Source of the DNA: Undaria pinnatifida
Lineage: Eukaryota > Sar > Phaeophyceae > Laminariales > Alariaceae
Direction: 5' to 3'
Assembly (NCBI GenBank): GCA_012845835.1
Contig: JABAKD010000025.1
Coordinates: 14,919,966-14,983,965, forward strand
Length of the DNA: 64,000 nt
Below, piece by piece: positions 1-13,900 of the stretch (positions are counted from its first letter, which is position 1; the number at the start of each line of letters is the position of its first letter). The notes under the pieces were generated by a model. It ran no database searches. It was not told the DNA's origin and saw only the letters and a program-made list of their open reading frames with translations. Made by a program: the position numbers and the translations under genes.

Positions 1-639
1 ACGTCGACCCCTCCCGCCACCCGTTTTTCGATATGGCTAACGAAAACTTTGGTGGTGCGATGCCGGAAAGGTTTCATTTTGTGCACCCCTGTGGAAATCG
101 CTGAAAAGTAAAGCTAGGCAACTTGTGGGATCGTCAAGCCGTGTGGAGGAAATCAAAGCAAACTTGCGTTACAGGCGAGAACAGGTGGCTCGCAACGAAC
201 GCTCCGGTATGCTATAACGACAAATTCAATGTCGTATCAATATCATCCGTTTCGGATGCAGTGGGTAGCTCCTCGTTCAAGGAGCCTCGTCGACGATAAA
301 CGTTTCATTTGGTCTGAAACGTGCAACCCCCACAGCTTCTGTGGCAAGGTGTCCGGACCGGGCCTGCAGGTCGTGGTGAGCGTATGTATGCATCACACAC
401 GCTACGATGGGGGGCGCACCGTATTTTTTTCGGGCCTCTCATCTGGGCAAGATGCGTACGGAAGTACGCAAAACCCAGAAATAGACTTCTCTGTGGTACA
501 AAGCGAAGGGACAGCCCGAAGAACAATGAATTGACCAAGGTATACAACGAATGACGTTGTAAACATCCTTGGAACTATCGTATACTACATAAGAAAGTAA
601 GAAACCACGCCCCAGTGATAAAACTTTCGGTTTATAGCA

Positions 640-1385
640 TATGTATGTACATCACCGGGTGTGGTGTCCTGTGGGGGGTGTGGTATCTCATGTAACCCGG
701 GTGATAAAGTGCAGCTCGCAGGGGCCACCAAGGGGGTGTGACGAACCACAGGGTGTGATAGCACTTCCGCACACCCACAGGAGGGCGTAGGGAGTGTGGT
801 AATGAGGGGTGTGTGGTAAAAAATGCTGTCTGTAACGAATAGTACTGCTGCCGCATACTTGATGGGTGTGGTGATGCGGGGGGGTGATGGCAATGCCTTC
901 ACGGAATGCGGCTGCGAGCCAGTCAGCAACTGGCTGCTGAGAGAGTGCGGTGGCTGCATACTGGCGCCTCGGCAGCTGCTGCTGTCGACTCAACAGCAGC
1001 AGCAGCAGGCGCTGACTCAGGAGGAGCCGCGGGTGTAGAATAAGTTTGCTCGGGTCGAAGGAATGAGGTGATCGGTCGCGGTCGGAGCAGTTGTCGAAAG
1101 AGCGGTTGCGGCGGCAATATGTTCTCCCTCCGCGTTCATGCTGTTAGAGGTTTCCGTACGGGGTGTTTCCCCGCACACAAAGGGTGTCTGTTGTGCGTGA
1201 TCCCCAGGCAAATGCTGTATCACCCCGGTTATAGGAGGAGGGGCCTCGTGAATGTATGCGGCGTAACCTCAACGGGGTGTGCTATCTTACGTGAACCCGG
1301 GTGATAGTTCACCTCCTCGTGTGAAACACCAAAACATATCACCGGGGTGTGGTTTTCTGTGGGGTGTGGTTCCTTATGTAGTATA
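640..1385. repeat. Cluster of GTGTGG-rich imperfect repeats
   Basis: The motif GGGTGTGGT and the phrase ACCCGGGTGATA recur near 655-710 and 1275-1380, together with runs of GTGTGGTA-like words. The + strand is strongly G/T-biased. It looks like a decayed low-complexity or satellite patch. A CAG run sits at about 990-1008. Confidence 0.5.
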
Positions 1386-2584
1386 CGGTGCGTTACTGGG
1401 TGGTCCCTCAGTCAAGGAACCCCGTTGGTAAGAAATGTTTTTGAAAAATATTAACAAATGTTGTTTGTTGTTGGGCGTTGTTGATGTTGCCAGGGGTTTT
1501 CTCTCCGCGTCCGCGTCAGCTTTTGGTCCAAGGGAAGAAGTGAGGCCCTCGAGGGAGGTAGCCCGACACAGCAACAAGCGTAACCGGAACAACAATAATG
1601 ACGAACACCGTGATTAAGAATAAGGACAAGAACCGTTTGGCCTAACCATGTTACACCAGTTGTTGCGTACGTCCCGCCCTATCCTACGCAACGTTATACT
1701 ATCAAACCTAAAGTACGTGGGAAAGTTGCCGGCGGACGGGCAGTCGACCAATACCCTTGCAGTTACGCCCTAGCTAATCGCCGTCTTCTCATTCCCCTCA
1801 TAAAATTCTTCTCTTTTTTTTAAATTTAATTGCACATTTGGTCGCGTAGATACTTTTCGCCCCAATCCTATTTTCTCCATCGTCACAAGTTCTCTTCAGA
1901 GTCACTTGGTGCCTTCTAATACCACAGAGACAGGGCTTCGATATCCATAATGCCAACATGTGATGCGCCTCAATATTTGGTCTACATATCGGACGCACGC
2001 CAGGGTGGGGTTGCGCATGATTGTTACGAGCCTTCACCTACGTACGGAAAGTACACATCACACTCACACACTGACTTAAATTGCAACACGGTGAAGAGTT
2101 CCATCGTCGGGCATATCGTCATATACAGGTTCTAAAACTCACGTGGGCCTCCGGCGACGCTAGGTACCTCGTTGAGGATCACCCTAGCAGTCAGGTATGT
2201 TTCGGCCAACACTTCTACCCGTTTCGTACCACGCGTCCTCTTTCTTTAACCTGACAGAGATTGAAAGGCTGACATGCATCAATCCAGCAGGTTATGAGCC
2301 TCGGCTTTTGATATTCAAAAACACTGATCTTCGAATTTTTCTTCCAGAGCACGAGCCTCGACACGCATCATTCCAACCCATTGCGAACGCCCCTATTCCA
2401 TATTTTACGCATCATTTACAATACGTTGCAAGGAAGGGCGATGCTGTGCAAAAACGCCCAAATTTCGAAGGTTCCAGCCATGAATTAGCTATATATGGCT
2501 GTCGATTGGCCCTACTACTTATTTTCTTTATGGAACTTTTCAACACTCAAGAAGAATGGGATTTCTGGCGGCGTTGATGGACCG

Positions 2585-3010
2585 CATCGGCTCGAGATTT
2601 TTTCGACAAACTCTTGAACTAGGAGCGGCAAGATTCCGTGCGCTCCGCGCACTTCGTTGAGCGAAGTCAACTTGGCGTCGTGAAGGTGCGCTCGCTAGAG
2701 GTCCCGGCCCACCCTTGGCGAACAGTGCTCACAATATGGCTGGTGGCGTGAGGCAGGCGCGGACCAGGTTTTTTTTTAAATGTGTTAGTCAGCTGGTGTG
2801 TAGAAAACAGATAAAACTCTCGGTTGTCTGCCAACGAGCAAAAAGACGAATTTCAAGCGGATTTGACGGCACACCACAGGACAACGCGGGAAGCCTCTCA
2901 CACCCTAGAGAATGGGTCACCGTGACCTCTTCGGCCTTGTCCGGAACGAAGAGGGTTGATTGAGGATTGCCTCTATCTCGAGATCGAAGGTCGACCGCGG
3001 TTGTTGGGCA
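2585..3010. repeat. Dispersed repeat family X, copy 1
   Basis: This segment aligns by eye with 18480-19005 over about 450 bp. Shared words include GTGTAGAAAAC, CTTGTCCGGAACGAAGAG and CTCTATCTCGAGATCGAAGG. Both strands keep related open frames between copies, such as AEE-T---H-LG-(R/E)RL and FARW. It may therefore be a decayed coding repeat, but I do not recognise the protein. Confidence 0.7.
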
Positions 3011-4798
3011 ATGATGACAGAGACTAGATGAAAATCGACAGTTTGTGCTACTTGACCAAACATAAGCTAGACGTTGTTCTACGTCTACCTTTATCGTCTT
3101 TTCCCCACACAGCAACGGTACAAATAAATGTCTTCTGCAAAATGGATTGAACGGTCTTGCCGAATCAAAAAACGGATATGTAAACGTAAACTGCCAAATA
3201 CTAGGTACGATGGCAAAGCAAAAGGGTAGTCACTTGCGCGAGCCCTCGAACTCACTCCCCTACTGTAGCATTTGGTCATCCTCCCCAGAATCAAATGCTT
3301 TCACCCGAAGCTACCATCCATGTACAAGAAGTTGTTCACGGTACGGGCCACATGGTTTGGGCCGAATGTCTCTGGCCGGTTGAGTTTCTTCAGTGTGGAA
3401 CTATCGGTTAGTACGGTGAAGTTACGAGTACAGTGGTTGTTGTAGGACCAGCGCATGAAACGTTTGGTCGGGTTGCGTGAACGAATGTGTTGGAAGTCAT
3501 GTTTAGGGTGAGATACCGAGCTGCTCATGTTAAACAGAGCTCCGAAAAATGTGTTTTCTCCACGCTTCGCGTATGTTGGCTCGAGGTGCGGAAGTCCACC
3601 TCACAAGTCGCCCTTCGTAAGATAGCATCCGGCATGCGATTCCCGGAACAACTCACGGCGATACGCGTTTGGTGCACGGGATGTTTGACTGCGCAGTGAA
3701 ACTCCGGTCTGCTCCATCGCGGCCTTGTAGGTATGCGAGGATCTACGGCCACATGACGATGATTATGCATGAAATTAGTACGCCTCTAATTTAACCCTAG
3801 TAAAAGCCAAAAGCTTCCCTTTTATTGTTTGGGCAGTGTAACGAACATATCCTCGGCGGTCAATATAGTCGTGAAGTCAAACCGAACAAACGCCCAAGAC
3901 CTGAAAAGAGATCGAACAGTCGCTGGCACCAGTGGTCCTGCGCCTCAGACAGAACACATCGTCACCGTGTTATTCCGACGGCATCCTTGGTCGGACTCGA
4001 GGCGATTTATTCTTCGTTTAAGTTAGCATCACGCACACACAAACCTTCGTATGATGGGCTGTATAGGTAGGCGTCGTGCTATAGGCGTCAACCTATGTCC
4101 TGGTTCTTGCCTGCTCATCCCGAAGGCTCATCTACACAGCCGACGGGCGCTACGCTAAAGTCCCTCGTCCAAGCCAAATTATTTGTCACGGGTGGGACTC
4201 TTCAAATGAGGACCTTCCCATCATTGATAGAACGCCATTCGTGATTTACGAAATACCAGGGATGGGTAGTATCCATGGAATAGCTACTGTAGATCATATG
4301 GAGTTGTTCATCCGGGTGCACCGTCACACCTTCTTCGAAGCCACAGGCCTCTTCAAGATACAGGATAGATATGATGTTACACTTAATACTCAGCGCGCAG
4401 CTTCTCACGCCCCTTGCGCTCGGTTTAGCATGTTGGCCGGGAGGCGGAGGCGGGACGAAACTCCGGCGTGGAAAACGCCGTGTACATCCGGCGTGGAATA
4501 CGCCGTGTACATGTACGTACTGCGGTACGTACTTCCTCCCAAGATATCAAAGATCGCGAGATCTTTCAGACGCAAAAAATCTCTCTATATTCTGGATCGT
4601 GCCAGCCACGGGAGCACCTTTCCCAGGGTTTACCTTCGGGTTGTCAGACCATGACTACTTCTATATCTAAACGCCTGTCCATGAGAGCAGCTGCATGGTG
4701 GCGAGGTACCCCTCGCCCCTGTGTGGTATGGGGCCACTCAATGTAGCAACCGTGTGTAAACGCAACTAGATTCTTGCTCATGGTGTCCTAACCGCAAG

Positions 4799-4823
4799 CT
4801 TAACCCTAAACCTAACCCTAACA
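4799..4823. repeat. Short interstitial telomere-like tract
   Basis: Just after AAGCTT comes TAACCCTAAACCTAACCC followed by TAACACCCCC, about 3.5 units of CCCTAA/CCCTAAA. It matches TTAGGG/TTTAGGG-type telomere repeats but is too short to be a chromosome end. Confidence 0.6.
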
Positions 4824-5165
4824 CCCCCATTTACCGCGGTCTTGGTCAAAATCTAAACGAATCGGATGCATCAGATGGACTACTGGAGCATACCAGCAAC
4901 TCCGAGCAATGCACTGTATGTTTCCTCGACATTTTCTCCGTATACACCACGTAATCAGCCTGTGGCCAACGCGAGCAAAAAGCCGTGGAAAAGGGGCTCT
5001 GTATATCCTCGGGGGTCCTCCCGCTTAGGAGCACGTACCACACAGGTCTACCAGATCGTGATCAGTGCATGCAAGCAGCCGCGGGCAACACACAATGTTG
5101 TCGTCGCTAACACAGGGAGGCAGTCCTGGGCAATGCACGTTGCACTTCCTCGATATCCTTCCCCG

Positions 5166-6497
5166 TTATAACAAAGTCCCGCGCGGTGTGGTCAGCGCAC
5201 CATCCGGCATGCGCCCCCGTTGTCGCTTGGAGCACCACTTCTTCTTCGTTTTCTTCTGTGCACGGGTTAGACGCTTGGGAGACGCGACCGTTTCATACCC
5301 ACCCCTACCGCGCTGCGGAGAGTGCTCTTTGATGGCTGTCCTGTTTGAGCCCTTGCTCGTGCTCATACGCATACCGTCGGAACTCGCGTTGGGACGCATG
5401 CCGCTATTGGTGTTGGTCTTCAAGGGAGCATCATTGCCGTCGTTCTTGTGAATAGACAAGACGTAGTCGCACTTGTCTGTACGCATGCCATCGTTGTTAT
5501 TTATTATAGGAATGCCAAAGTCGATCGTGTGCACAAGCACGCCATTCTCGTCCGTGTGCATACGCGCACCCTTGTTGGTGCTTTCGTTGGTACGCATGCA
5601 CATGTTGTCGTTATTGCCCATGCGCATGCATTTTCCTCCTCCGAAGGACTGGTTGCTTTGTCCAAACTGTGGACCGTTGCCTTCATAAGTCGAGCTCCCA
5701 AACCCAACAGCGAGAACAGTGGATGTGTCGCCTGCGGTTGACGTCGGGAGTTCCCCATAATGTATGGCGTTATTTGGTTCCTGTACGGCGTTTTTACCGG
5801 CCTGAAACGCCTTAATCTCGGTCGGGAGGGGGTCTTTCTCAACGGAGGAAGGAAACTGGTGACCGTGGTGCATCTCGTCACGAACGACGCACTGGTTCAG
5901 TCTCATCCTGATCCTGTCATCTTCGCTTGGCGGTAGGAATTCCCGAGAAGATATGAATTTTTTCTTGCCCTGAAGAGGGGTCCTCGTGGAGGACAAAAAA
6001 TGGTGTCCATGATGCATTCCCTCATGAGTGCCTCGCAGCGTAGGTCCTGTGGTGAGGCTGTCGTCTAAGCTTGAGGTCGGGAGTTCCCGGGTAGCAAAGG
6101 CGGTGCTACTCCTTGCCTGAACAGGGATTTTCTCAACGGGGGAAGGAAACTGTTGACCATGATTCATCTCCTCACGAACACTTCCCAGTTTCTGTATCGT
6201 CCTGAAACGACGTAATTCTCCCACGTCACTATTAATAATACTTGGGCCTGGAATAGTCGAGGGTGCGGACACATTGGGAATTCCCGAAGCAATGCCACCC
6301 TGGTCTTGGTTTCCTGGAGTGGCCACCAGAATATCGACGCTCCTGTTTGTACGACAGTAGAGTTTGTCGTCGTGAGCGTGCAACTCGTCACCGGATATAT
6401 GGACTATTATGCAGTTACAGTTACTCTTTTCGAATGCTGGGGCTGTTAGGTGGATTTGATTATTGTCGAGATTCAAGAAGATTCCGTATTGGGGCAT
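5166..6497 (-). CDS. Hypothetical protein with three tandem His/Met-rich repeats (443 aa, single exon)
   Basis: This is an uninterrupted 443-codon frame with a true ATG, and its length is unusual for this repeat-rich neighbourhood. I do not recognise the family. Residues 1-60 look the most globular. Residues about 100-250 contain three imperfect copies of a unit of 50-60 residues centred on REEMNHGQQFPSPVEK, HEGMHHGHHFLSS and RDEMHHGHQFPSSVEK, each followed by a short linker ending near RELPTSS, REFLPPS or GELPTS. Residues about 270-390 are rich in Met, Asn and Asp, with recurring MRM, MRT and MHT. The C-terminus is strongly basic (SPKRLTRAQKKTKKK), like a nuclear localisation or nucleic-acid-binding tail. 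There is no signal peptide or membrane segment. It could be a single-exon gene, a retrocopy or a transposon-borne gene. The start is the first ATG and lies next to a poly-G tract. Confidence 0.55.
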   Translation of the reverse strand: MPQYGIFLNLDNNQIHLTAPAFEKSNCNCIIVHISGDELHAHDDKLYCRTNRSVDILVATPGNQDQGGIASGIPNVSAPSTIPGPSIINSDVGELRRFRTIQKLGSVREEMNHGQQFPSPVEKIPVQARSSTAFATRELPTSSLDDSLTTGPTLRGTHEGMHHGHHFLSSTRTPLQGKKKFISSREFLPPSEDDRIRMRLNQCVVRDEMHHGHQFPSSVEKDPLPTEIKAFQAGKNAVQEPNNAIHYGELPTSTAGDTSTVLAVGFGSSTYEGNGPQFGQSNQSFGGGKCMRMGNNDNMCMRTNESTNKGARMHTDENGVLVHTIDFGIPIINNNDGMRTDKCDYVLSIHKNDGNDAPLKTNTNSGMRPNASSDGMRMSTSKGSNRTAIKEHSPQRGRGGYETVASPKRLTRAQKKTKKKWCSKRQRGRMPDGALTTPRGTLL

Positions 6498-7939
6498 TTT
6501 TTTGGGGGGGGCGGGGGGGTTGGTTTGTTAGTAATATGTCAATAGTGATGACTTTCGGTCAACTTTTAATCGTACGTTAATTTGTGATGCACTGACTTAG
6601 GTAAAGTATTAGTTTTTGGAGTATTTGGCGTGGATATTATGGTATTTGTTTTTTCGCGCAACACCCTGAATGGGCCAGTTTAAGGCGAGCTTCTCAAGCG
6701 AAGTGCCTCTGAAAAGTAGGTAGGTGCACCCATTTCTATGTATATTTTCTTGTCATCGCTAATACTCGCCGGCTAAACTCGCATTAGGTTTTACCCTCCG
6801 CGGCCTTCTGGGCAAGTCGGCGTCAGGTGTCTTCTTTTCTCCCCGGTACATGCCTGCATTGTTGTTGCGCATACGTAGCGTTCAGCATTCTCACTTTTTC
6901 AGGTTTCCATGCTCGAGCCTCGTCGATTTTAATCAAATTTCGCCAAATCGTGATCTCGCACGTTCGGCCTGTCGATTTGTAAGAGAGAGAGCCCTTGCTT
7001 GCGGGGCTCGAATCTACGACATCGACCTCAGCAGGCACGCGGCTTACCATTGAACAACCGTAGACCCCCATCGTAGCACGATCGAGCTGACTACACTAGA
7101 CTACACTACCCCGAAAGACGATGATCAAACGAATAGCCCTCGATCTGATCTGTTCATTGTGTGTACTGTCTTACTTCAAACTTTAGCAATAACACGTACC
7201 AGCCCGACAATAACTATGAGCTCAATATGAATAATGCTTCCAAATGTGTGAAAACCCCGAGGGGGTGATAAATGAGCATCCCCGGGTCAGCCAATGGATT
7301 GTTCGATCGTTTGATCTATCTGCATGGGGATACGATTATCAAGGAGTCTTAGGCTCATGATATCAGCAGTATCACTTGGCTTCAATGGGATATCGAGGTT
7401 ATCAGTACTATTGAAAATGAGGTTACAGCACACTATTGACAAAAAGCACTATACATAATGCAGTATCGTCACCTATTAAATAGATCACGGCCTATATTGG
7501 GGATATATCTTACCTGCCCGACGCGGGAGTACTGGCCGAATTGTCGACCCTATCTTGGATTACACCGGGTTGGTACTGGTGGCGACCGGCCGTTCCCGCA
7601 TTTTCACTCATGGCTGACGGCCGTGACTTGCAATGTCTCCAGCACTGGTACAGGGCGATGGATTCCTATGGATATGTTTAACACGCATAGAGAGACACGT
7701 GGGCAGTGAAAAGTAGATGTGTATCAACAACAACTACTGTGTGTGGCTTCGATTCGTTTTGACGCAATTTGGATACGGAAATCAGCCTTCGTTCGGCTCT
7801 AACTGAACTCGTAAAGACGTGCTGTTCGTCAAAATGACGCGTTCAACCGCAACTCGCAGCAATCGTAGTTACCAAGCAGACGCAAGACGCAGCATTGGTG
7901 GGCGCCAAGGTATGACATATTGATGATGATGGGTTTCAC

Positions 7940-10900
7940 TTTTTGTACGTAGTCCGTGGTCGAAGTCAAGAGAGACTCGAGCAGCATTGGGGCCGAATTC
8001 GGGGGGGGAAACGCCCGAACGATCCTCGCATTCTCACACGAAGCTCTTTGCTGCAAGCTGGTGCGACGGAATTGTACGGTTATTTAACTACTTTGACGGT
8101 GAAGCTCGCAAGGACGATTCGATGGAAAAGATTGCGCAAATCTGAGGCTTGGCGAACGGGGCTGCAGCCGAACAATCCTCGCATGCTCTCTAGAAAGACT
8201 TTTGGTGCAAGCTGCAGTCAAGCGTCACGCAATTGTGTTCCACTATGCTAGATAGTCCCTTAGACCGAACGGGGGCAAGCGGCCGAAAAACAAACAGGTC
8301 TAGCGCGTCAAAAAGCGACCGAACGATCCCCATTCCCCCACAAACAAAGGGGTGTGTTGCAAACTCACAGATGATGATGGTTGTTCATTTGGATCCGTCT
8401 GTCCACCTTGACTGAAATCAGGCCTCCGAGAATTTAGGCCGAACGCATCGAGCAACGGCCTAACCGCCCCCGACACACCGTCACACGAACAAGCACGTTT
8501 TATGATCATAGGCGACGATTGCGTTCACATTGCTCACGTTCACCGTGGTCGAAGTCAAGCGAGTGAGGAGAGACTCAAGCAGGCGACGCGTCGCGTGCTA
8601 GGATGGAGGAAGCACCTTTTATTGTTTTTGGTTCTGAATGACGCAACACCTCAACCCAAACTGATGGGAATTTCGTTCTTGACCAAGGCTGCGTGCGGTA
8701 GGTGGGGTACGCCGCATTCCACTGCCACTAGCAAGAGTGTCTCTACACTGAACAGAAAAACAGACAAGAGGGGTTTGTTTTGGAGAAGCGTAGATTACCA
8801 TGTCATGCCATTGCGGGTTCACATCGCAAAATTAAGAAAGCACGAACAAGCTTAAGACGGCAAAGGAACACGGAAGTTACGAGTTCGCACGAGTAACCGT
8901 TAGCCAATGCGATACAAAGGCCCCCAAAACGACCCCCTTCACCGTGTCCTTGGTCCGAGGTATCCTATTCTCGTCTCCAAACAAGAAGTTTTTGGTGTGC
9001 CTGGGCCATGGGTTTTTTCATCACAAAGGCATCGTTAGAGTACACAATAACATTTTGCTGGTAAGGGTACAGAGCTCTTCTGGCGAGGATCAAACTGGTG
9101 TACAGTATCTATCTTCTACTACTAGCATGCGCCGGAAATGGGACGGAGCGTGCACGGATAAGGCCGGAAAATCCTCACATCCTCTCACACAGACAACGTC
9201 GGCCGAAATATCATCACATCCTCTCACGCAGAGAACGTTGGTGCGTGCTCATAACTATCGGTGGTGTTCGCTTTGTTCACTTTGTTCACGAGGGTAGGTG
9301 GAGAGTATGCGGGCGAGAGTGAGACAGGAAGATTAATGGGGCCGCCACGACGCGCACGGAGCAACGTCCGAACACACACGTTGCGGACAAGAGGTGCACG
9401 ACTTTTTCTGGAGGTCCTCACTTGAGGAGCTTGTATTAGGCCGCCTTCTGGGTCAAGAACGGAAAACTGAAAGTGCGACTCGATTAACAAGCCCGTGGCC
9501 CATGTATACCAACCCATGTTGCCAAGAAATAAGAAGGACATTCTGCATTCTGCTGCATTTCGACCACTGACTGGGGGTTAAGAAGCTTCGGTGCATCCCA
9601 AAAACATGCCACCTCTGCCATAGCGCGCGTCCGAACGGTTCTCACGTCCGCGCTAAATAGAAGATGTTGTTGCAAGCCGCAAGTCGTCCCTGTGTCACCT
9701 GAATTTTGTTTACCCTATTCACTTTGAAGGGTGGGATTCAAGCGGGAGCTCTCTGAGGCGGACCCATCCAGAAGGAGACTCGAGGTAGAGCGGAAACAGG
9801 CCGAACGAGCACGGAGAACCGCGCCCGGACGCATCCTACTAATTGTGGTGTAGACGGCAGGGGAATTCATACTATGAAAAAGCGGTAACACATATATGAA
9901 CAATCGGTAACACATTTCGGCCATACCATTCTGAGACACAAGGTTCGTCAACGAACAAACTTCCCGGTATCGCAGGAGCGCAATGTGCGTTATCAACCAA
10001 CGTTCCTATCTATCAGTGCGGAACTAGCCGATGGGTTTGTTCACCGGTTTGGATGAATTACGCTTTCATTATGTCTCCAAGAGCCATTGTTTATGTTGTT
10101 TGTGCTGTTGGTGCTAGGCAGGCCGTTCCTTAAGTTACAAGCCCGACAAAAACATGTGCCACCTCTATGATCGTGTCATGCATCAGGGAAGTACCTAATG
10201 GTTGCTCATCTCCTCGCTTCAAGATCCCTATACGCCGCACAGAAAACCCTGTCTTTACGATACGAAACCCCCGATGACCAATCCCATCGCCCACGTATAT
10301 CATACATCATACATGACAGAAACAGCGAAAGGAACAAAAAAACAAAATATTACAATAGGTTTGGGCAACTCTCCGTTTCTCATCCGGTAAAACTGGCGAG
10401 AAAATGCATGCTACCACTATCGAAGCGAGCGTCGTCGAACACTCTTCACGCTCTCAAACGAACGAGTTCGTTGCTTTGGCCAAGGCTAAAGGTAGACGGG
10501 TTACCTCGTTTTTAGCATTTTTTTTCTTGCAGTTACTCGAGGTCACTCGCGCAACTGCTGCCCTTGTTGCCTTGCGATCTTATGAGACTTTCGTTCGCAA
10601 CGTAATGGCAATAACCTACGATACACTCATAGCTGACGGCAATAGCTACGCTGCGCCAAAGTGGTTGCCTAACGTCAATTTATCAGTGAAGTAGGGAGTC
10701 ACTCCTGCGAGTGGTGAAAACTCGAGATTGCAGATGCGCCCCCCCCCCCCTACCGTAGCCTGGTGGTCTGTTGCAAGTTGCCCCCAGCCGCCAGGTAAAA
10801 TGTGATTCCGTTTCTTTCAACGTGTCTAATGGGCGTCAAATATACACGGGAGGGCCGGACGCATGAAACAGCTGCCGACCAATCCTCGCATCCTCGCTGC

Positions 10901-13900
10901 AGCCAGCTGGCTCGCAATTGATTTTCATATAATCAGTCACTCTGCTCACCTTTGACTAAGCTGTCTTACGCTTGCGGCAGAGGAAAGAGCAGAAGCGAGT
11001 ATGACCGTAACCGAAACGTCGAAAAAAAGGAAATCATCCCACGGTAGGGGTTGCAGTTTTTGAGCCGAACGTTTCTGACCAATCTGATCGATTTGATTGG
11101 TTAAGCTCCTAAGTGTGGTATTATCGGTTAACAAGTACTTTTTATTTTTGCCTAAACGCACGGGAATGTTGCTTGGGTGGCAGCAACGAATGCCCTCGAA
11201 GTCGTCTTGTTTCGAGTGGGATGCTGAGCTCCTCATGTTCAACTCCTGCCCCCTAGCGTGCGATGCCTCACCTTCACCGCTTAGAGAGATCAGCAGCAAG
11301 ACGAATGCAAGCAGTTGCCACTAAATATTGCTCTTTATATACTTTGATCCGTGGAAGTCGAAGGTTCAATAGAGACGAGTAGAAACGGACTCGAATGTGC
11401 GGAGATCAAGTCGATGGTGGGGGGGGGGGTACCCTCTTTTTTCACTTCCGGGGTAGCGCCTCTCGCACAAGCTACCATATGCCTCACTGCAAATCGAGGT
11501 TTGGTGATTAGGTTTCGGTTAATCGTTCCATTGCGGTTTCATGTCACCAACGAAAAACCAGCACGAAACGCCTGACACCGGAAAATAACAGGGGGGTCAC
11601 TCCGCGAATGAACCCGAGCAATTGCGAAAAAAAGACTAAATAATAACCCCCCCTGCCACCGCCTTTGGTCCGGAGCATCAGCGGACGAACGATACCCAAA
11701 CCCTCACCCAGAGACATCGCTTGCATTGTTGGTGCTCCTTTTTGGTTGGTTAGGTCAAATTGACAAATGGAAGCCAAGCCAAGCGGCCGCTTGCAATCTG
11801 TAGCTAGCAGCATTGTTGGTGCCCCTTTTTCGTTGGTTACGTCAAAGTGACAAATGGAAGCCAAGCCAGGCGGCCGACGGTGGAAACCAAGCACACCAAG
11901 CACATCAAGCTACGAACACGTTCTACGATTGAGGGTGTAGCACCTTTCGGCTAACATGTTTTCGGGATGACACCGGATTCCTTGCCCCTCAATCGTCCGG
12001 AAGGTTATTCTTGTTTGAAATGTTGCCTTTGGTCTACCTAGGCCGTGGGGTGTATCGTTGAGGTTGCACTCTCAGTTTGCTCGAAATCGTTTTTTGGGTG
12101 TGGGTACATCACAAGACATCCTCAACTGGTTAGGAGTCTCCGGGGGGAAAGGGGGCTTCACCTTTACCGTGGCATGTGTTGTTTCGCCAAGCACAGCTCC
12201 ACCATGGAGGAACGGTTTTCTGTAGCCTCACGGACACAATGTGTTGGGAGCGTAAACATTGTGACGGTGTTGCTGCGCGCTCGCTGGCTGCTGTGGAAGC
12301 AACAAAAAGAGAGAGATTCTAGCAGAAACGGAGAAATGATACGTTCATGGAGCAACAACGATCGGTCGAAGGGTCCTCTCATCCTGTAGATAAATACGTT
12401 TTTTCCAGGCTGTTGCAGTCAGGTGCCGCAAAATTGTGTCCGCGTAAGTCAGGACGGTGCTGCGATAGAAGCAGCACTTTTAGACCAACATACGTCTGGG
12501 TAATGGGGCTTGTTATAGTGGGCCATATATATGCGCCCTTTGTATGAGCAACAGACCAACCGTATATCTTCATTGGATTAAAATATACTTGAAAATATAT
12601 ACTTCGAAGTATATCGTATCTATTAATAGCAGACAAACGGTATCCAGACCAGGATGTCAATAGGTTTTGAATTGGTTTTCTTCGTGCGTACGTATGCTAT
12701 ACTTCAAGTAGCGCTAGGTCACAGCCGGGGCTTTAGAATAGCGGTGACGCGCTGCACGACGTACGGGGCGTTAGACTAGGTGGCGTGTCGCATGACGCAT
12801 TAGGAGCCTTGCCAGTATAAAAGCAGGTTCATGTGGTTTGATCTTGGTCCGGCACAAACCCACCTGCTTACGCTTGTAGTAACTTCACTCTTCAAGCAAG
12901 CCTTGCACGATTCAAATATGAGGCTTCTATCCATCTTATTTTCACGGGAATGACTGTGGCAAAGGCGGTAGAAAAACTTGTGCCTTGCATTTTCCTGTTG
13001 CAGATCATTCTTCAGGCAGGCTCGAGAGCTCCTTAACAGGCTTCTTAACACCTTTACGGCTGGAAACCCGTATTCAAAGACAAAATGCATTAACTGGTAT
13101 AGGGAGGAGTTTTTTGGGCTATTACGATGTTAACCCAACAATTGTCGGAAGCTCGTTCTGTTTTGCGATGCTATTTGCTTGTACACCTAGGCCATGGGTT
13201 GTTCATCGGTTAAAAACATTTTCGCTTTACCCAAAATCAGTTTTGCCCTAGAAAGAAAATATGGAGCTCTTCCAAGAGAGGAGCCTCAGAAAAGAAGTGA
13301 TGCACCTCCTACAGTAGCGTGTGTACCAGGTTAGGCATTTTGACCGGTGGAAACGTCTAGCGGCAGAGAAACGAGGCCAAACGCACCGAGCAACGGTCGA
13401 ACGATCCTCAAATCCTTAAACTAAGAGACCTGGTACTAGGGTGGGTGCGGCATTTTCTTTCTGAAAACTCCTCAATTAAGGACCTCTAGTATAGACTAGA
13501 CTATACTTCCACCCGAACATCTATTTTTGAGCTAATTTAAAGTGTAATCCAAAGAACAAATGCGTGGTCCGGGAATACAAAGGGATTGTTTTTCGAAACA
13601 AGAACGAGGTGTTATACAAGTACTTGTAACCATTGTGGGTTGAGGGTCCTCGTCATCCAGACCATTACGGCCTAAGAGCGCTATACCTTTACTGTAGCAC
13701 GCGTCGAAGAAGCATCTTGCAAGCTCTTACGATTATGACGGTGTTTAATGTGTTCGCATTGGCCGCGGTGCAAGTCCACAGAGACGTGCATCGGCAGAAA
13801 GAGAGAGAGACGCGGGTAGCAACACCCGTGGAACGATCGCCACGTCCTCACACGAAAAAAAACGTAGCACCGCATACAGTACAAGCCCTCTGATAAGGAA

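Larger units (their letters stand above)
1..5165. other. Gene-free repeat-rich stretch
   Basis: No reading frame here looks like a protein. The stretch is a mosaic of diverged dispersed repeats. Short frames do not continue between related copies, and none shows a plausible chain of splice sites. The parts that can be named (GT-rich cluster, dispersed repeat copy, telomere-like tract) have separate entries. Confidence 0.7.

Noticed and set aside
2197-2577. 126-residue plus-strand frame
   Set aside because: No recognised motif, no splice context and no homologous frame elsewhere in the window; length is within chance expectation.
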